A DNA stretch of 64,000 nt. Origin: Corynebacterium nuruki S6-4 (GTDB taxonomy: Bacteria > Actinomycetota > Actinomycetes > Mycobacteriales > Mycobacteriaceae). The notes beneath the pieces were generated by a model, which made no database searches, was not told where the DNA came from, and saw only the letters and a list, made by a program, of their open reading frames with translations. Location of the stretch: contig NZ_CP042429.1 in assembly GCF_007970465.1 (NCBI RefSeq), positions 1,798,001 through 1,862,000 on the forward strand, read 5' to 3'. Each line of letters opens with the position of its first letter. Position 1 is the stretch's first letter. The position numbers were made by a program, and so were the translations under genes. Below, piece by piece: positions 25,847 through 34,686 of this stretch.

Positions 25847-27361
25847 TCACCCGGTCAACCGCGGCGGCCGGTCCCCCACCGGCGGTGAATCCCCGCCGAC
25901 CAACCCCACCAACATCCGCGACCCACGCCGCAGCATCTGCCCCGGCACCGTCCAACTGTCCGGATGCACCGTGATCACCGGCACCCGCGCCGGATCCACC
26001 CCCTCCGGAGGAATCCACAGCACCCGCTCCGGCGACCCCACCGGCGGCGGCACCGTCTGCCACCGCGCCGGATCCGACCGCGAATCATCAACCCCGGCAT
26101 GCGCCACCGGACCCACCAACGTCAGATTCGGCAGATCCGTGCCACCACCGGCCAACCACGACGTGATGTGGTGGATCTGACAGAACGCCGGCGGCACCGC
26201 CGCACCCGGGGCCAACCCCATCCCCTCCTCACCCACCAGAGCCAGATACTGGTCCACCGACCCCACCCGACGCGACCGGCCCAGATACAACGACCGACCG
26301 TGGAAATCCATGACCTGCAGGAAAAAATCCCGCGCATCACAGGTCTCCACCAGATTCTCCACCGTCATCCGCACCCCCGCATCGGTGACCACCGACCCCG
26401 ACCGTGCCGCCAACTGCTCCAACGTCACCGCCGCGACAATCGTCGTCGTCCCCCGCCCCGGCACCAGCTCACAGCCCCGCCCGTAGCCGGCGGTCACCGC
26501 AGCCAACAGTGCATCATGCCGCCGCTGCCCCGGCGACCGCGTATCACCGACAGACTCATCAGAGTCATCAGAGTCGTCAGTGCCGGTGGTGCCGGTGAGG
26601 CTGCCCGGGGTCGCATGGTCGGCCATCAGCCGCTGCAGCACCGCCGCCAGCTCCGGGGTCAACGCCCCACGGATCGGCGTCATCCCATCCTCGCCCTGCC
26701 GGCCCAGGGTCACCTGACGCAACCGCGCCCGGTCGTCGTCGGTGTAGGGTTCGTCGACTCCGGCGATGCCCAGCAGGAACGGGCGCAGTCCCGCCACCGC
26801 ATCCGGGCCGGCGGTGCGCACCAGTTCCACGACCGGTGCGTCGGCGGCCACCGCGACCCGGTCCTGCACCGCCGACGGCAGGGCACTGATCTGCCGGTCG
26901 AGCCGGGCGACCGGTTCGGCGTCCAGGACCCCGGCGTGTACCGCGGCGGTCAACGCCGGCAGGTGCGCGTCACACACCAGTGCAGGATTGGTCGTGTCCG
27001 TGGTACTCAGCCGGGCGGCGGCACCGACCCGGGTCCTGGCCTCCCGGTGGGTCAGTCCGAACCGGTCGACGAGCCAGCGGGGTGCCCGCGGCCCGCACGG
27101 CATGACCAGGTCGGCCTGGAATCCGGTGACCACCGCCGCGTCGACCGCGGAGAGTTTCCGCCGGGCCTGCTCGATCCGGCGGTAGAGCTGTTCCCGCTCA
27201 TCTGTACCAATACGCTGCCAGGTGTGCTCGCCCTGGGCAAGGATCGTGTCGACCGCGGCGCCGAGGGCGTCAACCGCGGCGGTCAGGTCGGCGACACTTC
27301 CCACCTGCAGTCCGGTGACACCTGTCGTGCCTGTGGTGCCGGTATCGGTTGTGGTGGTCAC
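25847..27361 (-). CDS. DUF222 / HNH endonuclease-type protein
   Basis: A 504-residue protein: DUF222 in the N-terminal two thirds (WQRIGTDEREQLYRRIEQARRKLSAVD, ALTPELAAVLQRLMADH) and a C-terminal HNH-like region, CQIHHITSWLAGGGTDLPNLTLVGPVAHAGV. The HH and N of the HNH are present (IHHI, DLPNL) but the final His region is altered compared with active members. A TGTTGTTGV repeat (about 3-18) and a DDSDDSDES tract mark low-complexity segments. This multicopy actinobacterial family is often thought mobile or selfish; activity is unproven. Start: the GTG at 27361 with GGGGAGGA is better than a TTG 27 codons upstream. Confidence 0.78.
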   Translation of the reverse strand: MTTTTDTGTTGTTGVTGLQVGSVADLTAAVDALGAAVDTILAQGEHTWQRIGTDEREQLYRRIEQARRKLSAVDAAVVTGFQADLVMPCGPRAPRWLVDRFGLTHREARTRVGAAARLSTTDTTNPALVCDAHLPALTAAVHAGVLDAEPVARLDRQISALPSAVQDRVAVAADAPVVELVRTAGPDAVAGLRPFLLGIAGVDEPYTDDDRARLRQVTLGRQGEDGMTPIRGALTPELAAVLQRLMADHATPGSLTGTTGTDDSDDSDESVGDTRSPGQRRHDALLAAVTAGYGRGCELVPGRGTTTIVAAVTLEQLAARSGSVVTDAGVRMTVENLVETCDARDFFLQVMDFHGRSLYLGRSRRVGSVDQYLALVGEEGMGLAPGAAVPPAFCQIHHITSWLAGGGTDLPNLTLVGPVAHAGVDDSRSDPARWQTVPPPVGSPERVLWIPPEGVDPARVPVITVHPDSWTVPGQMLRRGSRMLVGLVGGDSPPVGDRPPRLTG

Positions 27362-27499
27362 GGTGTCCTCCCCTGTGTGCCCTGCCCCTGACGGTTTTTC
27401 ATGTCTGTGTTCGATGGTACGTGCGTTCGATTGCGAATGCAAGGCTTTTTCCGACTTTATTTTTGCCGGTAATACCTCACGCCCCCTGCACCCCCACAG

Positions 27500-28525
27500 T
27501 CACATCCGCCGCAGGTCCACCGCCGGCCGCCCCAGCACCGCCTCCCGCGCGTGACCGTGCACCGCATCGACGACCGACCGCACCGCCACCGGATCCTCCC
27601 CCGCCACCCGGACGGTGATCCCGGCGTCCCCGACCATCGTGGAGGCCGCGGCGGTCAGCTCCGTCGGCTCCACCCCGGCGCACAGCCCCACCAGCAGTCC
27701 CCTCACAGACTCCAGCAGCTCACGCACCCTCGCCCCAGCCCATTCCGCCGGCGGAACAATGAGCACCGTGCCCCACACCGGCCACCGGGACAGCAGCATC
27801 TCCGAACGCCCCTGCCCCGCTCCGACCACGCACAGCGTGTCCGACAGCAGCGGACGCCCCGCCCGCTCCACCCGGACACACTGACCGAACGCGTCGTAGC
27901 GGTCCCGCTCCCCGCGCGCCAGCCGGCCGGTCAGCACGACCTCCGCCGCCAGCAGCGTCGCCGAGTCCGCCAGCGAAACATCCGTGACCTGCAGCAGTCG
28001 CGATCCGGCGAACAGGATCGACTGCCCGGGCAGGTACTCGCACACCGCCTTCTCCCCCACCCCGATGCTGACCCACTGCGTGGCCAGCCCCGCGTTCATC
28101 CGGTGCACCGGCGTCGCCGCCTGCGTCGTCAGCGTCGCCCGCGCCCCCGCACCCAGCCGCACGTTCTGCCGCACCCGGTCGTTCTGTGCCAGACCGCCCC
28201 CGGTTGTCCGCACATAGACGAACGCCTCACCGGGGTCTCCGGGGTCGATGTAGAGCGGCCTGGTGAGCTGCACCGGCGCCTTGACGAACCGGCCGGTCAC
28301 CCCGGTCGTCCCGTCAGCGTCCACGCCCAGGGACAGATCCAGGACGCCGACCTTGCCGGGGCGTCCGACCGGAAGCACCCCGTCGCCGGACGCCGTGACC
28401 TCGTCGCACAGTCCACGCATCTCCCACGGCACCGGTGGGGTGCAGGCGTCGACATCGGTGCGCCGGTCAGTGCACCGGTCAGTGCGCCGGTCAGCGCTCC
28501 GGTCGGTGCGCGGCTCCGGGATCAC
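27500..28525 (-). CDS. ureD: urease accessory protein UreD
   Basis: A 341-residue UreD/UreH. Landmarks: YIDPGDPGEAFVYVRTTGGGLAQNDR, TQAATPVHRM, EYLPGQSILFAGSRL and a GDAGITVRVAG end. It scaffolds the UreFG complex on apo-urease for nickel insertion. The N-terminus is extended by a reiterated Arg/Asp/Thr segment (DRSADRRTDRCTDRRTD) from a short nucleotide repeat at about 28450-28510. The GTG start overlaps the ureG stop (GTGA). Last gene of the urease operon. Confidence 0.88.
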   Translation of the reverse strand: MIPEPRTDRSADRRTDRCTDRRTDVDACTPPVPWEMRGLCDEVTASGDGVLPVGRPGKVGVLDLSLGVDADGTTGVTGRFVKAPVQLTRPLYIDPGDPGEAFVYVRTTGGGLAQNDRVRQNVRLGAGARATLTTQAATPVHRMNAGLATQWVSIGVGEKAVCEYLPGQSILFAGSRLLQVTDVSLADSATLLAAEVVLTGRLARGERDRYDAFGQCVRVERAGRPLLSDTLCVVGAGQGRSEMLLSRWPVWGTVLIVPPAEWAGARVRELLESVRGLLVGLCAGVEPTELTAAASTMVGDAGITVRVAGEDPVAVRSVVDAVHGHAREAVLGRPAVDLRRM

Positions 28526-29172
28526 GCGCGGAAGCCCTCCAGCTGCTCCTGCAGTTCCGCCACACCGTCACCGGTCAGGCAGTCGGTGAGGACGACCGGT
28601 CGACCGGAGCGCACCGCGACGGCGTCCTCATGCATGATGCCGAGGTCACAGCGCACGTACTGCGCGATGTCGGTCTTGTTGATCACCAGGATGTCGGACT
28701 CGGTGATGCCCGGGCCGCGCTTCTTCGGCATCTTCTGTCCCTCGGCCGTGTCCAGCACGAAGACGAAGACGTCGACCAGCGCCGGGGAGAAGGTGAGGGT
28801 GAGGTTGTCGCCGCCGGACTCGAAGAACAGCGTGTCGATCTCCGGGTGCTCGTCGAGGAGATCCGCGGCGGTCATGAGGTTCATCGTCGGATCGTCGCGC
28901 ACCGCGGTGTGCGGGCAGGAGCCGGTCTCCACGCCGATGACGACGTCGGGGCTGATCACGCCGTCGAGTTCGCGGCGGACATGGTGGGCGTCCTCCTGGG
29001 TGTAGATGTCGTTGGTGATCACGCCGACGTGGCGTCCGGCACCGACGAACAACGGGACGAGCGCCTCGATGAGGGCGGTCTTGCCGGACCCGACGGGGCC
29101 GCCGATGCCGATGCGCAGCGGGGATCCGGTGCCGGTCACGGGATCGGGGGCGGCGGGAGTCGTGGAGGTCAT
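28522..29172 (-). CDS. ureG: urease accessory GTPase UreG
   Basis: A 216-residue SIMIBI GTPase: P-loop GGPVGSGKT (24-32), TNDIYTQEDA, ETGSCPHTAVRDD (the Cys-Pro-His nickel site), ESGGDNLTLTF and NKTDIA. GTP hydrolysis drives nickel delivery to urease. GAAAGG lies eight bases before the ATG; the preceding ureF ends 11 bases upstream. Confidence 0.95.
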   Translation of the reverse strand: MTSTTPAAPDPVTGTGSPLRIGIGGPVGSGKTALIEALVPLFVGAGRHVGVITNDIYTQEDAHHVRRELDGVISPDVVIGVETGSCPHTAVRDDPTMNLMTAADLLDEHPEIDTLFFESGGDNLTLTFSPALVDVFVFVLDTAEGQKMPKKRGPGITESDILVINKTDIAQYVRCDLGIMHEDAVAVRSGRPVVLTDCLTGDGVAELQEQLEGFRA

Positions 29173-29183
29173 GGTGGTCCTTT

Positions 29184-29915
29184 CTAACTCATGAACAGGC
29201 GGGCGGGGGCCGTCTCGTGGGCGGCGGAGGCGAGGTCGGAGCCGGGGCTGGCGCGGCCGAGCAGGCGCCACTCGCCGGACGCCCTCAGGTCCCGGGCGAC
29301 ACCCGCACACTCGTCGGCGAGCTCGGCGATGACCGGGTGCGCGGCGGTGATCATCACCTGTGCGTCGATGTGGTCGCACCGACGGAGCCGCAGCGCCGCC
29401 CCCGCCCAGCCGGCCGCCAGCCCGGTGAGTTCGGTGGCCACAGCCCCGGCGGGCGTCAGATTGTGGGAGGAATGGATCAGCCCGGCGACGACCGCCTGGT
29501 TGCCGGGCGTCTCCTTCGCCGCGACCGCCGCCTCATACGAGAGCAGCGGCTCGGGCTGCACTGTCCCCAGCCGGGTCTCGACCTCGGTCGTGACCTGCAG
29601 CATCTGGCGTCCGACGCGGGTGGAGGCCCGGCGCAGTTCATGGGTCACCTTCGTCGCCGAGAGCTCGTGGTCGAGGGTGACGAGCATGTCCCGGTCGTCG
29701 TACCCCGCGCCGGCGGCCGCCGCGGTCGCCACGCCGTCCCCCGGCGCGGCAGTGTAGCGCAGGTGGTCCAGCAGCAGGGTGGTGACATCGTCGGCGCGTC
29801 CGGCCTGCACCAGGCCTTCGAGACCGTGGGACAGGGTGTAGCGCCCGGACGGGTACGCGGAATCCGCGTAGGTCATGGCCTGCAGGAACGGGAGTATCGG
29901 GGGCAGTGGAGACAT
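29184..29915 (-). CDS. ureF: urease accessory protein UreF
   Basis: A 243-residue all-helical UreF: MTYADSAYPSGRYTLSHGLEGLVQAG near the N-terminus (the SAxPSGxxxxSHGLE signature) and the C-terminal RLFMS. It regulates the UreG GTPase within the UreDFG complex. It starts eight bases after the ureC stop. Confidence 0.93.
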   Translation of the reverse strand: MSPLPPILPFLQAMTYADSAYPSGRYTLSHGLEGLVQAGRADDVTTLLLDHLRYTAAPGDGVATAAAAGAGYDDRDMLVTLDHELSATKVTHELRRASTRVGRQMLQVTTEVETRLGTVQPEPLLSYEAAVAAKETPGNQAVVAGLIHSSHNLTPAGAVATELTGLAAGWAGAALRLRRCDHIDAQVMITAAHPVIAELADECAGVARDLRASGEWRLLGRASPGSDLASAAHETAPARLFMS

Positions 29916-29923
29916 CAGGTCAC

Positions 29924-31660
29924 TCAGAACAGGAAGAAGGTCTGCGCCAGGGGCAGGCGTTCCGCCGGGTCGATGGTCGCGATCTCGCCGTCGACCCGCA
30001 CCTCGTAGGTGTCCGGGTCAACGGTGATGTCGGCGGTGCGGTCGTTGCGGACCATGTCCTTCTTGCCGATGCCGCGCGTGTTCCGCACCGGCAGGACCGT
30101 GGACGCCAGCCCCAGCTGTTCCGGGACGCCCGCGTCGATCCCGGCCTGGCTCATGAACGTCACCCGCGTACCGGTCAGGGCCGTGCCGTAGTTGGCGAAC
30201 TGGTCGCGGTACAGCACCGGCTGCGGGGTGGCCAGGGAGGCGTTCGGATCACCCATCTGCGCGTAGGCGATGCGTCCCTGCCGCAGCACCAGCCGGGGCT
30301 TGGCGGCGAACGTCTCCACCGGCCACAGCACCAGGTCGGCCAGCTTGCCCGGCTCGACGGTGCCGACGTGGTCGGCGATGCCCTGGGCGATGGCCGGGTT
30401 CACGGTCATCTTCGCCACGTACCGCAGGACGCGCTCGTTGTCGTCGCCGTGGCCGGCGTCCTCCGCCAGCTCGCCGAGCTCGGCCCGGCAGTGGTGCGCG
30501 GTCTGGAACGCGCGCTGCCAGGATTCACCCACCCGGCCCATCGCCTGCGAATCGGAGCTGAAGATGCTGATCAGGCCCAGATCGTGCAGTACGGTCTCCG
30601 CCGCGATGGTCTCGGCGCGGACCCGCGAGTCGGCGAAGGCGACGTCCTCGGGGATGTCGTGGGACAGGTGGTGGCAGACCATCACCATGTCCAGCAGTTC
30701 CTCCACCGAGTTCACCGTGTACGGCAGCGTCGGGTTCGTGGAGGCCGGCAGTACGTTCGGCATACCCGCCACGCGCAGAATGTCGGGGGCGTGGCCGCCG
30801 CCGGCGCCCTCGGAGTGGAAGGTGTGGACGGTCCGGCCGCCGAAGGCGCGGGCGGTGGACTCGAAGAACCCGCCCTCGTTCAGGGTGTCGGTGTGGATCG
30901 CCAGCTGCACGTCGAATTCGTCGCAGACGTCCATCGCGGTGCGGATGTTCGCCGGGGTGGCGCCCCAGTCCTCGTGGATCTTCAGGCCCGCCGCCCCGGC
31001 GACGATCTGCTCGGCCAACGCCGCCGGCAGGGCGCCGGAGCCCTTGCCCAGGAAGCCGGTGTTCACCGGCATGCCTTCGGCGGCGCGCAGCATGAACTGC
31101 ACCCCGTCCGGCCCCGGGGTGCAGGTCGTGCCCAGGGTGCCCTCGGCCGTGCCCGTACCGCCGCCGAAGAAGGTGGTGATGCCGCCGGCGAGACCGTGTT
31201 CGGCCTGCTGCGGGGAGATGTAGTGGATGTGGGAGTCCACCCCGCCGGCGGTGAGGATGCGGTGTTCCCCGGCGATGACCTCGGTGCCGGGGCCGATGAC
31301 CAGCTCCGGGTCCACCCCGTCCTGGGTGTTCGGGTTGCCGGCCTTGCCGATCTTCACGATCCGGCCGCCGCGGATGCCCACGTCGCCCTTCACCACCCCG
31401 GCCACGGCGTCCAGCACGATCACACCGGTGATCACCGTGTCCAGGGCGCGCGCACCGGGGCCGGACGCCGTCGCGGCCGGGTCCTGGGCCATGCCGTCGC
31501 GCACGGCTTTGCCGCCGCCGTAGACGGACTCGTCGCCGTAGGCGGTCGCAAGGAAGTCCGTGGTGATCCGGACGGTCAGGTCCGTGTCCGCCAGGCGGAG
31601 GGTGTCCCCGGTGGTCGGACCGTAGATCTCCTGGTACCGGGACCGGTCGATCGTGCTCAT
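29924..31660 (-). CDS. ureC: urease subunit alpha
   Basis: A 578-residue catalytic subunit. Nickel ligands and active site: His144/His146 in DSHIHYISP, carbamylated Lys227 in GLKIHEDWG, His256 in [10 protein letters not shown], His282 in [16 protein letters not shown], flap [13 protein letters not shown], and the Asp ligand in [12 protein letters not shown]. All are present, so it should be active. It splits urea to ammonia and carbamate. The ATG overlaps the ureB stop by four bases (ATGA). Confidence 0.97.
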   Translation of the reverse strand: MSTIDRSRYQEIYGPTTGDTLRLADTDLTVRITTDFLATAYGDESVYGGGKAVRDGMAQDPAATASGPGARALDTVITGVIVLDAVAGVVKGDVGIRGGRIVKIGKAGNPNTQDGVDPELVIGPGTEVIAGEHRILTAGGVDSHIHYISPQQAEHGLAGGITTFFGGGTGTAEGTLGTTCTPGPDGVQFMLRAAEGMPVNTGFLGKGSGALPAALAEQIVAGAAGLKIHEDWGATPANIRTAMDVCDEFDVQLAIHTDTLNEGGFFESTARAFGGRTVHTFHSEGAGGGHAPDILRVAGMPNVLPASTNPTLPYTVNSVEELLDMVMVCHHLSHDIPEDVAFADSRVRAETIAAETVLHDLGLISIFSSDSQAMGRVGESWQRAFQTAHHCRAELGELAEDAGHGDDNERVLRYVAKMTVNPAIAQGIADHVGTVEPGKLADLVLWPVETFAAKPRLVLRQGRIAYAQMGDPNASLATPQPVLYRDQFANYGTALTGTRVTFMSQAGIDAGVPEQLGLASTVLPVRNTRGIGKKDMVRNDRTADITVDPDTYEVRVDGEIATIDPAERLPLAQTFFLF

Positions 31661-32034
31661 CGGTTCTGCTCCTCACCGGTCGAGGTCGTGAACGGGTCAT
31701 TGCTGTGCAGGAACCCGGGAAGCGCCGCGAAGGCGGCGTCCCGCACGGCCGGGTCGTCGAGGGCGCCCTCGGTGAGTCCGGCGAAACCGTGGAGGACGCG
31801 GCGCCCGCCGAAGTCCACCAGGTCGATCTCGCGGGTGTCACCGGGTTCGAACCGCACCGCCAGGCCGGAGGGGATGTCCAGGTGCATTCCCCAGGACGCC
31901 GCCCGGTCGAAGGAGAGGGCCGGGTTGACCTCGAAGAAGTGGTAGTGTGACCCGACCTGGACCGCGCGGTCCCCGGTGTTCGACACCCGCAACGTCGCGG
32001 TGCGGCGGCCGGGGTTGAGTTCGATGACGTCCAT
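31657..32034 (-). CDS. ureB: urease subunit beta
   Basis: A 125-residue beta subunit: [59 protein letters not shown] and HGFAGLTEG. The usual leading MIPGE segment is shortened. GGAGGA gives a strong ribosome site. The preceding gene is the His-tailed CbiX-like gene rather than ureA. Confidence 0.95.
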   Translation of the reverse strand: MDVIELNPGRRTATLRVSNTGDRAVQVGSHYHFFEVNPALSFDRAASWGMHLDIPSGLAVRFEPGDTREIDLVDFGGRRVLHGFAGLTEGALDDPAVRDAAFAALPGFLHSNDPFTTSTGEEQNR

Positions 32035-32065
32035 CGCGTTCCTCCTGGTGGTCAGTGGTGAGTGG

Positions 32066-32839
32066 TCAGTGGTGGGTATGGGTGTGACTGTGGCCGTGGG
32101 AATGACTGTGGCTGTGCGTGTGGGTGTGGCCGTCCCCGTCGCCGTGGGAATGGGCGAACCCGGTCCCGTGGTCGGCGAGCAGCCCCGCGGCGATGCCGTC
32201 GTCATGGTGGTCCCCGGCGAGATGGACCGCGGTGTGCACGGCCCGCTGTACCGCCGTCGCCAGGGCAGCATCCCGGAACAGCGGCTCCGCCGTCCCGGCG
32301 TCCTCCCCGAGCGCCAGGTCCGCACGGATCCCGGCGACCTGCCGGGCACCGAGCCGGTGCAGTCGGTCGCGGGCCACGTCCGGCTCCGGCCACGACCCCT
32401 CGAACGCCACCTCGACCTCGAGATCCTCGGAGAACTGGCGGGCCAGACGCACCCGGCGCACCAGCTCGGCGTCCGCGAACGGGTCGACGGTCCGGGCGAG
32501 GAACAGCACCCCGTCATGGTCCGGCACCACGGCGCGCAGATGCCGTCGCAACTCGGCGATCGCCCGGGTCGCGTCGATGAGCGACGGACCGAGCACCACC
32601 CGGACCCCCGACCGCTGCGCCCACTGCAGCGCCTGCGCCGCCTGGGTGACCGACGTCAGGTCGCGGCCGGTCCCGGCGGGGACGAGCACCAGGGTGGCGT
32701 CCTGCGAACGGGCCTGTTCCAGGTACGGGGCGAGATCCCGGGGACCGGTGACCACCGGCACCCCGGTCGCCGCAGCCAGTGCCACCGGGCCGGGGACCTC
32801 CGCCCCCGCGTAGAGGACGGCGATCGTCGCGCCGCTCAT
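32066..32839 (-). CDS. CbiX-like protein with poly-His tail, probable nickel chaperone in ureE's place
   Basis: A 257-residue protein inserted between ureA and ureB, with ATGA overlap to ureA and a 31-base gap to ureB. Residues about 1-205 look like two halves of a CbiX/SirB chelatase fold: [20 protein letters not shown] then [10 protein letters not shown] (first half), and [16 protein letters not shown] then [27 protein letters not shown] (second half). The metal-binding His of real chelatases (HGSR and GxH positions) appear replaced by YAGA and GTGRD. Residues 230-257 contain 13 His alternating with Ser/Thr/Gly, like the nickel-storing tails of UreE or HypB. The operon has no ureE, so a nickel-carrier role is inferred, not shown. 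Confidence 0.72.
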   Translation of the reverse strand: MSGATIAVLYAGAEVPGPVALAAATGVPVVTGPRDLAPYLEQARSQDATLVLVPAGTGRDLTSVTQAAQALQWAQRSGVRVVLGPSLIDATRAIAELRRHLRAVVPDHDGVLFLARTVDPFADAELVRRVRLARQFSEDLEVEVAFEGSWPEPDVARDRLHRLGARQVAGIRADLALGEDAGTAEPLFRDAALATAVQRAVHTAVHLAGDHHDDGIAAGLLADHGTGFAHSHGDGDGHTHTHSHSHSHGHSHTHTHH

Positions 32840-33144
32840 GCCTGGCCGATCGGGTCATGCACGCTGACCAGCTTGGTGCCGTCCGGGAACGTGGCCTCCA
32901 CCTGGATCAGGCTGAGCATCCCGCGCACCCCGTCGAGCACCTCGTCGGGCCCGAGGACCTGCGTCCCGGTCTCCATCGCCTCGGCCACGGTCCGGCCGTC
33001 GCGCGCCGCCTCGATCACGGCATCACAGATCAGCGCCGTGGCCTCCGGGACATTGAGCTTCAGCCCACGGTCCCGCCGACGACGGGCGACCTGCGCCGCC
33101 GTGAAGATGAGGAGCTTCTCCTGCTCCCTGGGGGTCAGTTCCAC
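32836..33144 (-). CDS. ureA: urease subunit gamma
   Basis: A 102-residue gamma subunit: [67 protein letters not shown]. The GTG at 33144 replaces the usual ATG, with GGAAGG upstream; longer readings are unsupported. First gene of the seven-gene urease operon (A, CbiX-like, B, C, F, G, D). Confidence 0.93.
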   Translation of the reverse strand: MELTPREQEKLLIFTAAQVARRRRDRGLKLNVPEATALICDAVIEAARDGRTVAEAMETGTQVLGPDEVLDGVRGMLSLIQVEATFPDGTKLVSVHDPIGQA

Positions 33145-33215
33145 GATGTGCGTCCTTCCCGCGTTGTGGCCCCCACGGTAACCGCACGCGGCGCCGCAGA
33201 CGCGCACCCCCGCCC

Positions 33216-33237
33216 GTGTTTAACAGACCTGAAACAC
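33216..33237. promoter_or_regulatory. inverted repeat between ureA and the LssY-like gene
   Basis: GTGTTT-N10-AAACAC, perfect 6-bp arms, in the divergent intergenic region; it lies about 70 bases before ureA and just upstream of the TAGACT -10 box (about 33262) of the rightward gene. A candidate operator for nitrogen, nickel or other control. Confidence 0.4.
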
Positions 33238-33275
33238 CTGCGGGGGTGGTGATACACCGGGATAGACTGTCCGTC

Positions 33276-34097
33276 ATGACGAGCGCCCGACACAGATTCT
33301 CCGTGACAGCGGCACTTGACCGGTTCTTCTTCGTCTTCGCCGCCGTCGCCGCGGTGTGGTTCGCCTGGATCCTGCTCACCCAGACCTTCGACATCAGCTG
33401 GGCGGGGTTCATCTACCTCGCACTGTTCTGGGTGATGATCGCCTACCTCGCCCTCCCCCGGCTGCACCGCATCCTCACCACCCTCTACGTGCCCGACTAC
33501 TTCATCGGCCGGACCCGGACCAGCGACGGACTGCTCGGTGACCCGGTCAACCTCGCCCTGCTCGGGACACGGGACCAGGTCGTGCAGGCCATGAATGACG
33601 CGGGGTGGACTGCGGCGGACCCGGTCGATCTGCGGTCGTCGTTGCGGATCATCACCTCGACGGTCACCCGCCGCAGCTACAACACCGCCCCCGTCAGCCC
33701 CCTGTTCCTCTTCGGCCGTCAGCAGGATCTCGCCTTCCAGCAGGAGGTCGCCGGGAACCCCGCCAAACGCCACCACGTGCGGTTCTGGCGGACCCCGGAC
33801 GGCTGGCTGCTGCCCGGCGGAGTCCGCGTCGACTGGCTCGGTGCCGCGACCTTCGACCGGGCGGTCGGCTTCTCGCTGTTCACCCTCCAGGTCACCCACA
33901 AGATCGACGCCGACATCGACGTGGAGCGCGATTTCGTCGTCACCTCCGTCATGGCGTCCCACGACGGGGCGCAACTGGACGTCCTGAAGGACTTCACCAC
34001 CGGCTACCACTCCAGAAACGGTGGTGGCGACACGATCCGCACCGACGGCAGTCTGCCCGTCCTCGACCTCGCGGAGGTGCGTCCCCGTGTCCACTGA
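33276..34097 (+). CDS. LssY_C-domain membrane protein
   Basis: A 273-residue protein with two N-terminal TM segments (RFFFVFAAVAAVWFAWILL; GFIYLALFWVMIAYLAL) and a soluble LssY C-terminal-type domain (AGWTAADPVDLRSSLRI, SPLFLFGRQQDLAFQQ, RHHVRFWRTPDGW, ATFDRAVGFS, THKIDADIDVERDFVV). Family function unknown; related to domains attached to PAP2 phosphatases. TAGACT eight bases before the ATG marks a leaderless promoter. Confidence 0.75.
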   Translation: MTSARHRFSVTAALDRFFFVFAAVAAVWFAWILLTQTFDISWAGFIYLALFWVMIAYLALPRLHRILTTLYVPDYFIGRTRTSDGLLGDPVNLALLGTRDQVVQAMNDAGWTAADPVDLRSSLRIITSTVTRRSYNTAPVSPLFLFGRQQDLAFQQEVAGNPAKRHHVRFWRTPDGWLLPGGVRVDWLGAATFDRAVGFSLFTLQVTHKIDADIDVERDFVVTSVMASHDGAQLDVLKDFTTGYHSRNGGGDTIRTDGSLPVLDLAEVRPRVH

Positions 34098-34686
34098 TGC
34101 ACCGGACCAGCCCGCCAACAAACCCGGCAAGCGCCCCGCCGGCGAGTTCCTCTCCGCCTTCGAGGAACCGGTCGAGGTCCCCGTCGAGGCCGGTCCCCGC
34201 CCCCACGCCATCTACCTGGGCATGGCGTTCCTCGTGCTGCGCATCCTCGGCACCGTGCTGTGGTCGGTGGAGACGGTGATCCGGTGGGACGACGTCACCG
34301 ACGTGGACGCCGACGGCGAACCCGACGGTGTGTGGGTCGCCGCCGTGGTCGTCTGCCTGTACGTGCTGTGGGCGGTGATCCTCGCGTTCATCGCCCGGCT
34401 GCTGTGGCGGGGCTGGAACGGTGTCCGCATCTTCATCCTGTGCTGGACCACCGTGAACATCCTCGTCTTCGCGGTGGGTTACTTCGCCCGCGGGGAACAC
34501 ATCACCCTGCACACCTCGCTGCTCACCCTGTCGCTCGACATTCTCGTCCTGCTCGCGCTCAGCGGGCCCGAGACCCGGACGTGGACGCGGTCCCGTTCGA
34601 CGGCGATGCTCCGGGCCCGCCGGGAACGCCGGGCCCAGCGGACATACCGGGCCCAGCGGTCACAGCAGCACCACGGGCACGCCTGA
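34087..34686 (+). CDS. uncharacterised membrane protein
   Basis: A 199-residue protein: soluble Pro-rich N-terminus, then four hydrophobic segments (YLGMAFLVLRILGTVLW, VWVAAVVVCLYVLWAVILAF, FILCWTTVNILVFAVGYF, LLTLSLDILVLLAL) and an Arg-rich tail. The GTG at 34087 lies inside the end of the LssY-like gene with GGAGG upstream, so the two are co-translated. The last 128 bases overlap the convergent PepSY gene. No family recognised. Confidence 0.6.
   Translation: MSTDAPDQPANKPGKRPAGEFLSAFEEPVEVPVEAGPRPHAIYLGMAFLVLRILGTVLWSVETVIRWDDVTDVDADGEPDGVWVAAVVVCLYVLWAVILAFIARLLWRGWNGVRIFILCWTTVNILVFAVGYFARGEHITLHTSLLTLSLDILVLLALSGPETRTWTRSRSTAMLRARRERRAQRTYRAQRSQQHHGHA

Noticed and set aside
28450..28510. 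Reiterated CCGGTCAGTGC-type sequence considered as a repeat array
   Set aside because: It is inside ureD and codes for the Arg/Asp-rich N-terminus; a local slippage expansion, not a separate element.
29906..31945. A 679-codon plus-strand frame
   Set aside because: Exact antisense of ureC and ureB; no family resemblance.
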